Part shown: positions 1 through 12,845 of the stretch, in pieces
Layout of the letters: the number at the start of each line of letters is the position of its first letter
How positions within the stretch are numbered: the first letter of the stretch is position 1
From: Vespa crabro
Taxonomy: Eukaryota; Arthropoda; Insecta; Hymenoptera; Vespidae
DNA length: 64,000 nt
Reading direction: 5' to 3'
Assembly: GCF_910589235.1 (NCBI RefSeq)
Contig: NC_060964.1
Coordinates: 8,676,207-8,740,206, forward strand
Notes under the pieces: model-generated
What the model was told of the DNA's origin: nothing
What the model saw: the letters and a program-made list of their open reading frames with translations, nothing else
Databases searched by the model: none
Position numbers and translations under genes: made by a program

Positions 1-264
1 TACAGGGACCTCCTCAGAGATATTTTTTAGTTGACACAGTATGGAGTATAGTATCCTTATATAAGCCCATTTCTCTCCCATCTATTAGACTATTTGACAT
101 TATATATTATATTATATTATATTATATTATATTAGTGAAATTAATATTGATGACACATTAATTTATTTCTTTTCCCTTTTCTTTTTCTACATACAAGCAA
201 AAGTGGTGCCTTCAAAAATCTCATACAAGTAAGATATTTAAAGTTATTCTATGTTTTTCTTTAG
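1..264. other. intron or upstream part of brambleberry, no exon resolved
   Basis: This is AT-rich sequence with an (ATTAT)n array at about 100-135. The first supported exon of brambleberry begins after the acceptor at 263-264. A possible 31-base exon at 198-228 was considered and dropped, because it would leave a 36-base intron and does not encode the cysteine-containing stretch expected before this exon. The 5' exons therefore lie left of the window. Confidence 0.5.
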
Positions 265-1503
265 TCCCTTAAACAATGCACCACGGATATGGATGCGGAT
301 ATGTGGAATGCATATCATTTGATGAGTAATAGGGCTCGAGCGGTTTGTTATGCGGCCCGAAGTACACAATTTCGTGCTCTAACCGAATTAACGGTCAATA
401 AATTGATGCAAACTGCACATTCGCAAATTAAAACGTTAATATCCTTGAAGGTGCGCATAAGTAAAAGACTTTTTGTACAATTAAAAAGTGTACGATTAAC
501 ATGTTTTCTGATTTATAATTAAAAAAGGAAAGTCAGGATCGTTTGATGGATCGGACAAGCGAGGCGTTATCCTCGTTGTCGGACAGCAATAAGGCATTAT
601 TATTGCAACAACAAAATCTAAAGGATGCTCAAACGAGTGCACACAAATTGGTAACTACTAATCTTAGAAATTTAAATAACGAAAAGGCATTGATCCGCCT
701 AGGTCACTCTCAGCTTGCGACCATGGTCGAAGACGTGAAAGGGAAATTAGGTAAATATTCTAATTATTTTCATTCCTTTTTTTTCCCCCCCCTTACATGA
801 TACAATCGATGAAATAATAATAAATTTATAAGTTTGTCTTTAAATGATCATATTTTAAAGAGAAGGCAACCGAAGAACTTGTTAAACAATCTACAGTACG
901 TGGAGAAAGTCATAAGGAAATATTAGATGACTTAACAAATATACAAAATCAAGTAGGATTAATTTGGGAAAAGATAGAATCTAGTACTAGCCTTATACTT
1001 GATCAGCATCAGGAAGCTGCCAATCAATATGAACAAATGATGGAAAAGTTGGCACGTATTAATGATACTATTCAGTTTATCTCCAATGTGACCAATAAAA
1101 TCCGTACAGAAATAGAACAGAACATTCATCAACTCGATTGGATTACAGATTACATCGGGGATACTGGTATGTAATAATTTCCCATTATATAATAATATTG
1201 ATCAGCAGATTTCTATTAATGTTTAACTATAGAAAAATTCGAAATGCTTTTTTCAGGGGAACAATTACAAAAAGTATATCGCACAGTTTTGCATATTTTA
1301 TATCTATTAATTGCCATGATAACTGCTGCATTTCTGAATGCACCGTTTTGGACCAGAGCGGCTATAATGGGCATTGTACCTTTAAATCTTTGTTCTTATC
1401 TGAAACATGGCTTGGACGCTTGCCTTGATTTTCCTTCTATCACTGCTTTAATATTTTTAATAACAATGAGTAAGTACTCTTCGAAAGAAAGAAACACGCG
1501 CAT

Positions 1504-1546
<43 letters not shown>

Positions 1547-2506
1547 CATGTATATGTATATTGTAAATAATTCATCATCACTATAATGTTGTAATGCTAC
1601 ATTTTTGTTCTAGTGCATTTTTTAATGAATGGCATACAATATATTTGTAGATCCAAATTTCAAAATCCTGATTCAGTAAGATCGATTAATGGGTTATCCA
1701 ATGGTAATACTCGTATCTATGCATCACCTTCCGATTCCAAATCCATTCAAACAGCATTCACCTGCTCCGTAATAACAAAGACAGTTTGCAACTTTTCCAT
1801 TACTATACTTAATAAAATAAATAGTTTAAAAGGTTTGCTTTTATTTCTATAATATTTTTAATAGTCCTTTTGTTCATATCTATTATCTCATAATTAATTG
1901 AAAAGGTTTATAATATGTCATATATTTCTACTGTTATAGAAAAAACCATAAATCTGATTCAATCGGTAGCTTTGTGGAGTCGACAAAATATGTCCGTACA
2001 AGAGCAGCTTTCTTGTTCGTATATACCGGCAAAAAAGTCGCACGATGATGTCTATAACTACGATTATCCTGACATGTCCGACGATATTTCACCGGAAGAT
2101 ATACCTAACAAATTTGACAATAGCTATAATATTACTGATGATGTAAATAATTTCATGAATAGAAACGATCTCAGATATCGCTTAAAAGGAGTAAGGGAGT
2201 TTGTTGCTACGACTGAAGACAAAAATTCATCTCTAAGCTCATCCAGGAGGTAAATTTTTATAACATACTTAGGTATAAACATTTGTCGGATTAATGATAC
2301 GCGAGAGCGCATCATTATATTATATACTATATACATATGCATATAATATTAATGCAACCATTTGTGTCCCGTGTAGCGGTAGCCCAGTACCACGTATGTT
2401 ATGTAATGGATTAACGCGAGGCGGGAAGAGATGCCGTTTGTTTGCAACCGTCGGTCGTGAGTTCTGTTCTCGTCATTCTACCGGCACATCCATTATAACC
2501 GATTAA
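265..2506 (+). CDS. bmb: brambleberry, KAR5-family nuclear fusion protein (3' part)
   Basis: Seven exons join in frame: 265-450, 528-750, 861-1166, 1257-1469, 1614-1832, 1940-2249 and 2377-2506, giving 528 residues and a stop. The gene is partial because its 5' exons are outside the window. The first exon carries the family signature LKQCTTDMDADMWNAYH followed by SNRARAVCYAARSTQFR and LTVNKLM. A long helical, coiled-coil-like region (exons 861-1166 and before) leads to two or three hydrophobic segments (around LHILYLLIAMITAAFL and TALIFLITM), then an acidic tail. Zebrafish Brambleberry acts in karyomere fusion and yeast Kar5 in nuclear envelope fusion, so a nuclear-envelope/ER membrane protein is expected. 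The last exon adds a Cys/His module (CNGLTRGGKRC...C..H). A poly(A) signal lies 9 bases after the stop. Confidence 0.9.
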
Positions 2507-2514
2507 TATATTTT

Positions 2515-2520
2515 AATAAA
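2515..2520 (+). terminator. poly(A) signal of brambleberry
   Basis: An AATAAA hexamer begins 9 bases after the brambleberry stop codon, which implies a very short 3' UTR. Confidence 0.6.
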
Positions 2521-3691
2521 AATAATACTTTTATATAGCTATATTTATTAATCGATATAATAGTAAACAATAAGGTATTTCGTATGTTCCTTATCGCGTT
2601 AACTTAATTAAATGTAGTTTATAGGAATGTGCCACGATACAAGGTTAGTGATATCTTTCTTATTTATTATAATACATTTTGACAAATGCGCTTAAGACAT
2701 GTACGTATACAAAGTTGTTTATGATCTACATTTTATAATTTTTATTTGATTTTTACATAAGATATAAAAGCAAAATACTCATTACTTTTATGTATATTAT
2801 ACAATGTATGTTGAAATTGGATGAATACTTAAGTAATTTTATAATCTACGATTAGAGCGTATATAAGTTGTCAGTAAGAAATGCTTCTGTTATACCCCGA
2901 GATAACAAAATTAACACAATATTTAAGAGGTAGATATACTATTTTAGTTTAATCATTTCAAAAAAGTGCCTTAATAAAATTAATATAATTTTACGTACAA
3001 TCTGATATACTTGGATACAATAAGTTACACCTATAATAAAGGAGTATTCTATAATTTTAGCATCATGATTAACAGTTTGTAAATTGTGTACGAATGAGTT
3101 TTATATACACGCGCACACCCATACATTACTCTAAATTTTAACATTTAAGTAATAGAAAAATTTAGATAGAAGAAGTTTATCGATTAAATAACGATATTTT
3201 TATGTCAATCAGCTGTACATCTCAAATTTGTTAATTATTTTATAAATTTATGGCAAAAATATATTTTTCAAACCGATTGAAAAATTTTAATTTTATTGAT
3301 TTACAAAGTTTAATATTAAGCGTTAACGCAAACAAAAGTATCGGTCAAATGTGTAATCATTTTAAAAATGTAGTTTTTCTCCGTCAGATGGCGAGTAGAT
3401 CGAGTATGTTGACGTTTAAATGGAATAACATCTAATACGTGCGGTTATATGTGAGAAAGAAAAAAGAAATTAACCACTTATTATTTATATATTCGCTCCC
3501 CCCCCCCCGTCCTCCCCGTAATAATAATACGGGGTGATTATTTATTAGAGTGAGTATATGTATATACGTATATATGAATCGGGAAATTAAATTTTTTAAT
3601 TTTTAGATTATGCTTTTTTAGGTTATATTTGTGATATTTTACATTTACATTTTCTCGTTTTCTTTTAACTTATATAGAAGCTATTTCAAGA
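2521..3691. other. intergenic, AT-rich
   Basis: No coding exon is recognisable. The stretch is AT-rich with a C homopolymer near 3500-3510. The part before 3692 should hold the promoter and 5' UTR of the downstream oxidoreductase gene, but no clear element was seen. Confidence 0.5.
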
Positions 3692-3985
3692 ATGTCCGTG
3701 ACGATTCGACGAGTATTTTTCTCTCGCGTACCTAGAAATTATTGGAAAAGTTTAATGAGCCAAAGTTTTAGTGTAAGAACTAATGGAACTCTAACTAAAG
3801 AAAAACCAACCGATGACAGTTGCAAAACTAATATTCCGGCTCCTGAAGCGGGTAAATTTCAAGCAGCGACCTTGAATAAGTTCGATAGTTCATTGATTAT
3901 ACAAAATCTAGAATCATTGAAAACGGCTCAACCAAACGAAGTAATTCTCCTTCACACGAAGTTTTTTATTCACCCTCTCTTCGCC

Positions 3986-4034
<49 letters not shown>

Positions 4035-5839
4035 CACACACACACACACACACGTGTGTCATATTTCTTAAAGCTTCCTACATTATTCCAATAGGTTATT
4101 GTAGACGTTCGTTACTGCACTGTAAATCCTTCTGATGTATTATTGAGTAAAAACTTGTATGTTTACGAACCAAAATTGCCTATTACGCTTGGATATGAGC
4201 TAGTCGGTGAATTAGTTTACGTAGGAAAGGATGCGCAAGACAAAGGCTATAAAATTGGGGACAAGGTTATAGCACTTAATAAAGAACGATATGGAGGTTT
4301 TGCGGAACAATGCGTGGCAGAAGTCACCGTACGTATGCATCGTCGAAAGAAAATGTTTAATCCAATAATGTCAATCTAATAAACGTATTTTTTCATTTGA
4401 GGATATTTGGAAAATACCATCAAATGTTAAATCGTTGGATGCAGTATGTCTTCTTAACGATTATATGAGCGCCCTTATCGCGTTGGAAAGAGTAGTGACT
4501 ATAGACGAAAATGATATGATTTTAGTAAATGTGGGCTTAAGCGGCATAGGCCTGGCGACTATTGATCTTGCAACGAATGTATTTAGATCACAGGTAATAT
4601 TTATTCCTTAACATTTTACTCTTCCACAATTGATTTCCGTAAAATGAAATATATCATTTTTAACTTCAGGTAATTGGTATATGTGTCAATAACGACGACG
4701 CTGTTCTTGTTCGTAATAGGGGTGTATTTGCGTCCTTGGCATACAATGAACGAGACTTGTTAAAGTCCATAGAAGAAATTGCCGGCGATAAAGGCATTAA
4801 GGCTGTTTTTGATGGAGACGGCGGTGAATATTTTAAGAAAGTTTTAAAATGGTACAATATCCCCGATATTTTCAATAGTTATACTTCTTTCACAATGTTA
4901 TTGCTATTTCAAAAACACATTTATCGAAAAGAAAATGAATAATTTTAGTTACACCGATATATATAAAAGTGGCACATCATTGAAAAATTTACTGCGCGAC
5001 GATAATTTTACCGTGGCGATACATCATTTATCTCGTGAAGGTATAAAATTCAATATCTAATATTTATTTATGAGCATAAGATCGTTTATTATAGCATCTC
5101 TCATGAAGGGCGCGTAGTAATTGCTGGCGCTGCTGCTGCTAAGACGCAAGATGTACAATCGAAGATCGAACCAGGCTCTTTCAGTATCACCGGTTTTAAC
5201 CTCAATGAATACAGAAAGAAGGATCCAGATAGCTATCGGCAAGTTATATGTTATTTTAGATTCTATATAAAATATATTCCCATTCAGTCTGCCATTAAGT
5301 TTTTCAAGACGTCGTAATGCTCGTCGAAACGATAAGATCGCGTAGCAGTACATTTTATTCGTTTTATATCGTAGATACAAAGCTACGCTTATTCTCTATC
5401 GCGACTCTGATATAAATAAAAGTATCGTTATTAATGAACTATTCCATATGCAAATAATGGTATTGGCATTTTTTGTTAAACACGTACATAGAGAAAAAAA
5501 AAGAAAACGATTAAGTTAGAAAGGCGCGCAATAAAACTTACAGTGCAATTATATAGGCAAGCCGGAGAAGAAGTATTAGATTTTTACGAAGAAGGTCTCA
5601 TTATTCCAATTCATTCTATGATTTTTGGCTTGTACAAAGTCAACGAGGCTTTACGTTTTTCCTCCGAGAGAAGAACTTCTGCAAAGGCGAGTGGTTAAAT
5701 AAATTTTTTCATATCTTATTTGTTTTATAACAAAATATTCGTGGGTGTTATACGAAACGCCTTTAAAATTCTTCATTTGCAGGTCATTATAGATATTAAG
5801 AATAAAGAAGAAGAGAGAGCTAATGTAGCCGAGGTTTGA
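3692..5839 (+). CDS. quinone oxidoreductase-like protein, zinc-independent MDR family
   Basis: Eight exons join in frame to 421 residues: 3692-3940, 4095-4328, 4402-4593, 4670-4851, 4949-5040, 5109-5238, 5557-5686 and 5783-5839. The N-terminus is Arg/Ser-rich (MSVTIRRVFFSRVPRNYW), which could be a mitochondrial presequence (inference). A GroES-like half carries GYELVGELVYVGKDA and GGFAEQCVAE. A Rossmann half carries GLSGIG (residues 206-211), the nucleotide-binding glycine motif, then KGIKAVFDGDGGEYF. No zinc-ligand pattern is seen, as expected for NADPH:quinone reductases. Closest family by eye: quinone oxidoreductase-like protein 2. Introns 6 (5239-5556) and 7 (5687-5782) appear to start with GC instead of GT. 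The start ATG at 3692 is the first in the exon. The gene lies tail-to-tail with SMG8, 376 bases apart. The substrate is unknown. Confidence 0.87.
3987..4053 (+). repeat. (TA)n(CA)n microsatellite in oxidoreductase intron 1
   Basis: About 20 TA units are followed by about 10 CA units, inside the 154-base first intron of the oxidoreductase gene. The repeat makes up nearly half of that intron. Confidence 0.9.
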
Positions 5840-6215
5840 AAATAAAATATATAAATATCCTAATACATTATCTTATATTATCATTATATATTACATGCGC
5901 TTCATTAAGCTTTATTTTTTATCGCCTTGTTATTAATTCGATTTCGAGACTGTGCAACGATCGCTTAGTCTATTGTAATGTTACATTAACCGACATATAC
6001 TGATATTACATAATATTATGATATATCTAATATTATATGATACTTATATATCGTTTCCTCAGGAACATTAAATGCCTCGTTATTAACGCATGTAAATCAT
6101 TACACGATCCCTGAGTATCATCGAATTACCTTTATTATAAGATAATCTCTTTAGAAGAATTGTTCAATATTCTTGAATATTGTTGAATATCTGAGAAATG
6201 ATTTATTAAGAAATC
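5840..6215. other. convergent 3' region between oxidoreductase and SMG8
   Basis: The stretch holds the 3' ends of two convergent genes. AATAAA at 5841-5846 directly follows the oxidoreductase stop. TTTATT at 6202-6207, which is AATAAA on the minus strand, sits 9 bases past the SMG8 stop. The rest is AT-rich with no ORF of note. Confidence 0.6.
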
Positions 6216-9200
6216 TTATTTCTTTTCTGGCACAACTTCGCTGATACCATACATGCCAGCTAGTAATCGTCCATGAGAAGGGGGTACTGGTTCCTTTGGT
6301 GGTAAATATGGGCCCTTCTCACCCATATATACATAACTATGTACATATAAACAGGTTAAGGTTTATATTATATATATGTATACATATATATATATTGAAG
6401 AGAATTTAATGTAAGATGCGCAAAAGTATTTGTGGCTTTTGAAGGATACGGTAATCTCAGAACCCAATAAGCACTTTGCGAAAGTTTGATCGGTTCTTCA
6501 CAACCGGTTACAAATATGGGACACGGTGGAGGTCCCGGTTGAACTCGAGGATTTAATGTAACGTGAACCGGTGCTTTCGGAGTAACCACATGAATTCTCA
6601 TAAGTTGAGCTATCAAAGGTTGTGCCTGCCTGCAAAAAAACATACATACATACATACATACATACGTACATACATACATATTGTTTGTTATTATTGATTA
6701 TTTTAAAGTCTATAATATAGAGTTTGTTTACGTTAAATACAATATACCTGCACGGACATGGAAAGTAAAGAGGCATATCTGTGGTACTGGATGTTACTTT
6801 ATTTCCGCTATCCTTTACGATCCCATTACCGGTTGCCTTTAAAACTTTGTCAGGCGCAGATGCCATAAATCTGTGGCCTCTCGGACATTCGTATTCGACA
6901 CCAACAAATATCTTAACAACAAATTCCTTCCCACTTTTGGATTTTCTACCTCGGATCGTATTAAGATTTTGAAAATTTTTACCTCTTGGACAATATCCGT
7001 GAACGCCATGATCATTTATAGTAGGCCACAAAGATCCCCTTTCCTTTTGATGCTCTAATCTAATGAAATCAAATCTTTCATGCATTATTTAATAGTATTT
7101 TCATATATCAACGTAACATAATGCAATAATTTGTTATATCCTTTCTTTTTCTTTTCTTTTCTTTCCAACACAAACCTTACTGTCACATCCCATGGCAAAA
7201 GAAATGCAGAAGTTGGCAATACACCTGCCTGATGTTGCAAGCCCAAATTATGTGAGTACAAACTGCTTGGGCCAAGACAAACCAGAGACCAGCTAGAAAA
7301 TTGCGGTAATAATCCAGCTGGAGACTCCGTATGTAACATCCCTGGTAGATATTCCGTCGTTGATGGTTGTCTCACCAAAGACTTTTCTGATATATCGCGT
7401 ATAGTTTGTCAATTATATGTGTATGTATTTCTATGCGTATGCAGTGAAGATGAACATCTAAAGTAAACTACTACCTTTGGTATTTTCTGCATCATCGGAA
7501 ACTTCTATAACGACTTTGTGCCCGTCGCTAGGAGTAAGGCTAGTTTTGTTACTCAATCTCGGAACATCCTCTTCGGTGGGAACACTTTTCAATGGAGAGG
7601 GTGCACCACTTTCATACGCCGTTATGTCGTCTTGTAATATTATAAGAAGAAAAAAGAAAGAACTTGAAAGATGTTTGTCAATTTATTAAAATGTCGTCCT
7701 TAAAAATGTTAATTCATATTATACCATTGTCATAATTACCATTTAAAGTATTTTCCACCCCAAGACTGCAAGGTTGCGTCTGACCTTGAGGTGTCGATAA
7801 ATTAGTCCTACTAAGGGAATCTTTACGTTTTGTTCCTGAAAATAATTGTGCCGCTCTAAGAAAATAAAAGATAATATTATGAGACAAGAGACCTTCTTAC
7901 AATATCATTTATTGATAGGTAAAACCATTTGCATTATCGATTTACCTGAAATTATGCGTACTGGGCTGAAAAATAGGAAATTGTATACTTTCCAATTGTG
8001 CACAGCCACATTGCTTTGCTAACATCTGAAAATAATCGTAATTGGCCTGTCGCAAGCCAAAAGGATCCTCTCGTGGTCCTTGACATCTTCCACAATTACA
8101 GGCACATATATATCGAACTCCGCTGCAGTGCTCCATGATCGGTAATTCACTGTAAATTGGATCGGATTGGATGGAATTGTCAATTCATTTCATATAATAT
8201 CAAAGAAATAGTACTATGTATAAGTAGGCGTAAGTAAGGGAAGGGAAAAGAAATGAAGGGATTATAAATTTACGCTTACCTATTATCTCCTCCTGGTTCA
8301 AGTTGTTCGCCACCTCCAGCACCTTCGCTCCCTCCTTTATGAATTGGATTTGTGCAAGGGTTCCCAGTTAATGATAATACCTCACACATTTGTCGTCCGG
8401 TTCGCCAATGTTTATCACATTCTGCTTGCAATTTTTCACTAAATTCTTCAAACAGCGGACCTCGTGCATGCATTTCAAAAACTGCCATAGCATGTGCCAA
8501 TTTCGATTCATGATATGCTCTAAATAAAACACCGGGTTTCTATGTATAGAATTACTTTTTAGTCCTCTTTCACGCAAAACTATTATAATCGTCGCATTTG
8601 ATTTATACATTATTACGAATGTGATTACCTTGTGTAATGTTGCGGAAGGTTCTCTTGATAAGTTTGTAAGGCTCTTGGGAGTACTTTACTACATCTACTT
8701 TTACTGAATTTAACATCGGTATCCAATAAACCATGTAAAGATAGTAATTCTTTGTCTATTCCTTTTATAAAGTATTCCAAAATTTTGTTTGCCACATTGC
8801 AGAACAACGATAACGTAGGTATCTATTGAAAAATATGTAAATATTAACTTTTTCTTTTCGTTTTGTTCTCTTTAACAAAATATTATCATTATGATTAATA
8901 TAAAGCTCGTAGAAACCTCGAAGTAAGCCGGTACCGAATGTCTACCAACGTTGTCGTCGAAGCCTCTGCCAAAAGCAAGATTTATATGTTGCTGCAGGAA
9001 CGATTTAAAGGAACGTGTTTCTGAAATCAATCAAATGGTTAATTTTCCCTCATAACGCATTATGCGCATATGTGCGTGGACAAACTAATAAATTAGAAAG
9101 ATCGTACACCAATCTCGGTGTCATCCGTTTCAAGATTTGTATCTAAACTAGCGAGACTCCTTGACGTATTACCACCGGAACTAACTTTACAGCTTTGAAT

Positions 9201-9314
9201 TAATTTTTTCATCATGTAGCCCAAAATATCTCTAGATTCAGTAGGACCATTATGTACATATACAAATTCTTGATTCGCTGGTATTGCAAATAGTGAGTTT
9301 GAACTAAAATAAAG

Positions 9315-9346
<32 letters not shown>

Positions 9347-10399
9347 GAGGAAAAAATAGATAGATAAAAATGAATAGAAAAGATATGGAGGGAAGAAAAA
9401 AAAAAAAAAAAAAAAAAGAAAATGCAATGCCAATCCGCTTACCTTATATTCGTGACTATTCTATTTTTTCTCAATACATGATAAATCTGATCTTCCAAGG
9501 AATGTTCCAATTTTTTAATATTTCCTCCGTTATCTGCATCCTGAAGTACCATAGGTATGGGGCAACTTTCAAAATAGAATAATACCCTCGGAGAACAAGG
9601 TCTGGCATTCGATATCCAATCTTTTGGTATACCAGATATACTACTCAATACGTCCGAAAGCTGAGGAGAAATTTTTTGCCTATAGAAAGAGGAAATAATT
9701 TTTGGTTGGTCCAACAGAGCTTTAACATATAATAATGTCGTCGGGGGAGGATGCGTCTTACCGTACTATATCCATGGCACGAAATAGATGTATATAACTG
9801 TAATCAAACGTATGAGTCGGATGAGTAAGTATTATAACGTGAGATATATGAAATAACACCAGCAAAGCTCTAGCATATTTGTATCTCATGTGCGCCCACA
9901 CACTGAGAAAGTCTTTGCAATCTTGTCTTTCTACGAATCTATCGTATTCGGTCAAAAGAGTATGAGAATCCAAGAATCCTCGTAAATGTAGATACACGGT
10001 TTTGTCTTTAACATTATGATATCCTTCGATTTCGCACTGAAATTTTTATTTCATATTGAAATATTCTATTACCTTTATTCAACTATCTTAAATGATCTCT
10101 TGGCCTATATTATTCAAGTCAATTTATTTTATCGGACAAAATATTATTACCATAGATGTTTCATCTACATTCGGCTCATTCAAAAGGTCCACTTGGAGGA
10201 TTGAACTCAACATATCCGTTTTACATCCTTTCATACGATATTGGGATTTACCAAATACAGACACAATAACGACCTTTTTATTTGCGTGTGAAAAACTAAA
10301 ATGTTATAAATCGTTATATCGTAAAGCCTATTTTATAACTAATTTATGTTAGATTTACCTGCCAGCGTCAATTGGAAGTGTGAATTTTTGTGGCCGCAT
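6216..10399 (-). CDS. SMG8: SMG8, nonsense-mediated mRNA decay factor
   Basis: Fifteen exons join in frame to 914 residues (human SMG8 is slightly under 1000): 10359-10399, 10151-10295, 9762-10036, 9443-9679, 9110-9303, 8917-9020, 8629-8822, 8280-8519, 7946-8149, 7725-7855, 7475-7630, 7176-7386, 6748-7059, 6450-6629 and 6216-6336. The start MRPQKFTLPIDAG is followed by a G-domain-like strand and loop (KKVVIVSVFGKSQ). Then come conserved blocks including LRGFLDSHTLL, a Cys-rich loop (MEHCSGVRYICACNCGRCQG), LPWDVTVRLEHQKERGSLWP, MPLYFPCPC and the C-terminal YMGEKGPYLPPKEPVPP. SMG8 works with SMG9 to regulate the SMG1 kinase that phosphorylates UPF1. The exon ending at 7725 has a second donor at 7740. 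The stop is followed closely by a poly(A) signal. Confidence 0.95.
9304..9442 (-). repeat. poly(A/T) runs inside an SMG8 intron
   Basis: Two long A homopolymers on the plus strand (about 9312-9341 and 9397-9417) fill most of this intron. On the coding strand they are T runs, which can act as long polypyrimidine tracts before the acceptor at 9304-9305. Confidence 0.85.
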
Positions 10400-12816
10400 T
10401 TTTCTATTCATTCATCGAATCTTGTGTCGACGACAGCTCGCAACGACAGGTTAGGGACGCGCCCGTTCGTTCATCGATATTTCGAAGCTCTTTTAATCAT
10501 AATATTAATAATCTTTTGAATCGGCAATTAATTTGGAGATAATATACGACGAGACGTTTCGTCTCTTGCGATTAATAAATGTCAAATATCGTGATCGAAA
10601 ACGGGAGGATCGAGAAAAATAATATATACATACGCATGACGGAGGAGGAGATGAGCGTTAATAAGAAAAACTAACGACCAACGTGGACAGGGTTAGTTTT
10701 CGATTGGATATCAAAAGGTAAAGGGAATATGTGCTATATCGACCGACGGTAAGTTAGTAGATACGTGTGGTAGCGCCATATGGTAACCGTGCATAAGGTG
10801 ATATATAATTGTGACATGGTACGTAGCCATGTTGTCGTCGTTTCATTTTACGTCCGAGGCTCTTCTTACGAACGAAGTGCGACGGTGATTCAACAAGTAG
10901 CCTATCGGTTCGTTGAGAAACGCATCACTATTACCATGTAAATGCATAATGACGAGAAAAGGAAATTTAGGTTCGTTCACATAGGTTACGCGAGGAGGGA
11001 TTTCGTTTGGCCATAACTGCAAGGAAGAATAATCGGTGGGATTTCAACGAATGGAGATAAGCTCTCGGCGGTGTACCGGTAGCGAACTACGCTCTGTCAT
11101 TAGGTCGCGGCGGCCCTAAAGAAGGACGAAAAAGTAGAGTGACGATATGATATTTCTTAAGAAGATGTAATATAATTCGTACGCGCGCGCGCGCGCGCGC
11201 ATCGATTAGACGCGATCGGTTCGCAAAAGCGCAGCGTACTTTAAAGCCGGTGCTCCGATGAATGGGCGAATGAATAAACGAACGGTAGGGGGCGGTAAAA
11301 GAGAACGCGGACCGAGGGCAGGGCGCGGAAGGGTTTACGCGGTGGTACGGGGTGGCGCGGGCTTAATTGCACCGCATCACAGAACGTAGTATTTCGTAGT
11401 ACGTCGGTTCGCATGCGAAGCCGCGCACACCCCTTTGGCCCGTTTCGCGAAGATCGATTTACGTACATTACAGGAATATTCGCGATACGTACGCGGATCG
11501 CCCTCCATAAGGAGGGGATAGTAACCGAGGTCCAAGATTTCTTCGCGTAAAATCTAAATAGATTTCTCCCAAAAAGCAAAACGAACGATGGCTTCGATCT
11601 ACGATCTATCGATCAGGAATCGACGCGAGTTGGCCCGCGCACAACTAGACCCGGTCGGTCACGCACGAACGCTTCGCCGTGGTAATGCTCGGCTCGAGAG
11701 TAACAACCCTTGTTGCTTTTCGAAGGCTTAGGATATATAATAGGTATGAAAGGAAGGAATTGGAAAAGGAGTGTGAAAGCCGCCGTCTGGCATTCATTCA
11801 AATCGTCACCTCGTCATAGTTATTAAGCGTTAGAATCGCAATTTTTTTCTTCCGTTTGAAATCGTACACCTGTTGTCTTGAAACATACATACAATGTCAT
11901 TAGCGTATGTCATTTATATTTTCTCCCCTTTTATTTTATATTCGCGAATCGAATGGAACCTCTTTATCCGTTTTTCATATCATAACCGAGATGGGCTAAT
12001 ACATTCAAGTATGGGTATGTGAATATATAACCGCAAGTGGGAAATATAATATAAAAGATAAAAATGGAGGAAAAAATATTTATCGCGTCTCGGTACAACG
12101 TTCGTAGCAGGTAGATCGATTTCCTTTAGCGTAATCTTAATCGTAAGAGGATACGTAACGCTGCCGTTTACAAAGGCGACCAATCTCTGCCTCTAATCTT
12201 TGCCACAGTCCTTTAGGACGTCTTCTGGTGCGTCGACGAGCAGTCTCTCGCAATCAACGCGCGACAATTGACCTCTGATTGTGATTCTCCTTTTCGAGAG
12301 AGGATAGAAACCCTTGTCGAATGTTAAGACACTCGAGAAAGACAGAAAGGATTCGTAAAATACAGCTTGATCGAAGGAAAGACTTAAAGACTCGAGTTTG
12401 GATTTATTCTCATATAGAACGAGGAGTGTCATCGAGGAAGCCCTTGGTCTAGAAAACGAAATTATCCTGTCCGTTCGGATGCGATCGAAGGGATCGATCG
12501 AACGACCAGAAAAAGGAATTCTACGCGCCGGAATCCTTGGATAAACGCGAAGAAACGTACACGAGCATGTACCATATAAATGGTAAGTAGGTCTATGTTT
12601 TATCTTAAGCCTTCGGACAGGGAGGAAGGCACAGAGGAGAGATTATTGCTTGTAACGAAAGGATGCAAAAACGTTGTAAAGGCGAATGGTTGCTTGTGGG
12701 ATCAAGTGAAAAGGTTCAACGTACGTACTTACGTTGCTATATTAACGCGTATCTATGATATGTTTCAATGGAATTAAAGTTGAGAGAACGGGCGAGTTGG
12801 GTTGATCGTTTCGTTC

Positions 12817-12845
12817 CTCGTCGTCGTCGTCGTCGTCGTCGTCGA
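12817..12845 (+). repeat. (CGT)n trinucleotide repeat
   Basis: About nine CGT/GTC units lie in the CpG-rich region upstream of RhoGAP100F. Confidence 0.9.

Noticed and set aside
198..228. 31-base exon upstream of the first brambleberry exon
   Set aside because: It has splice-like borders but would leave a 36-base intron, and the peptide does not match the expected conserved stretch.
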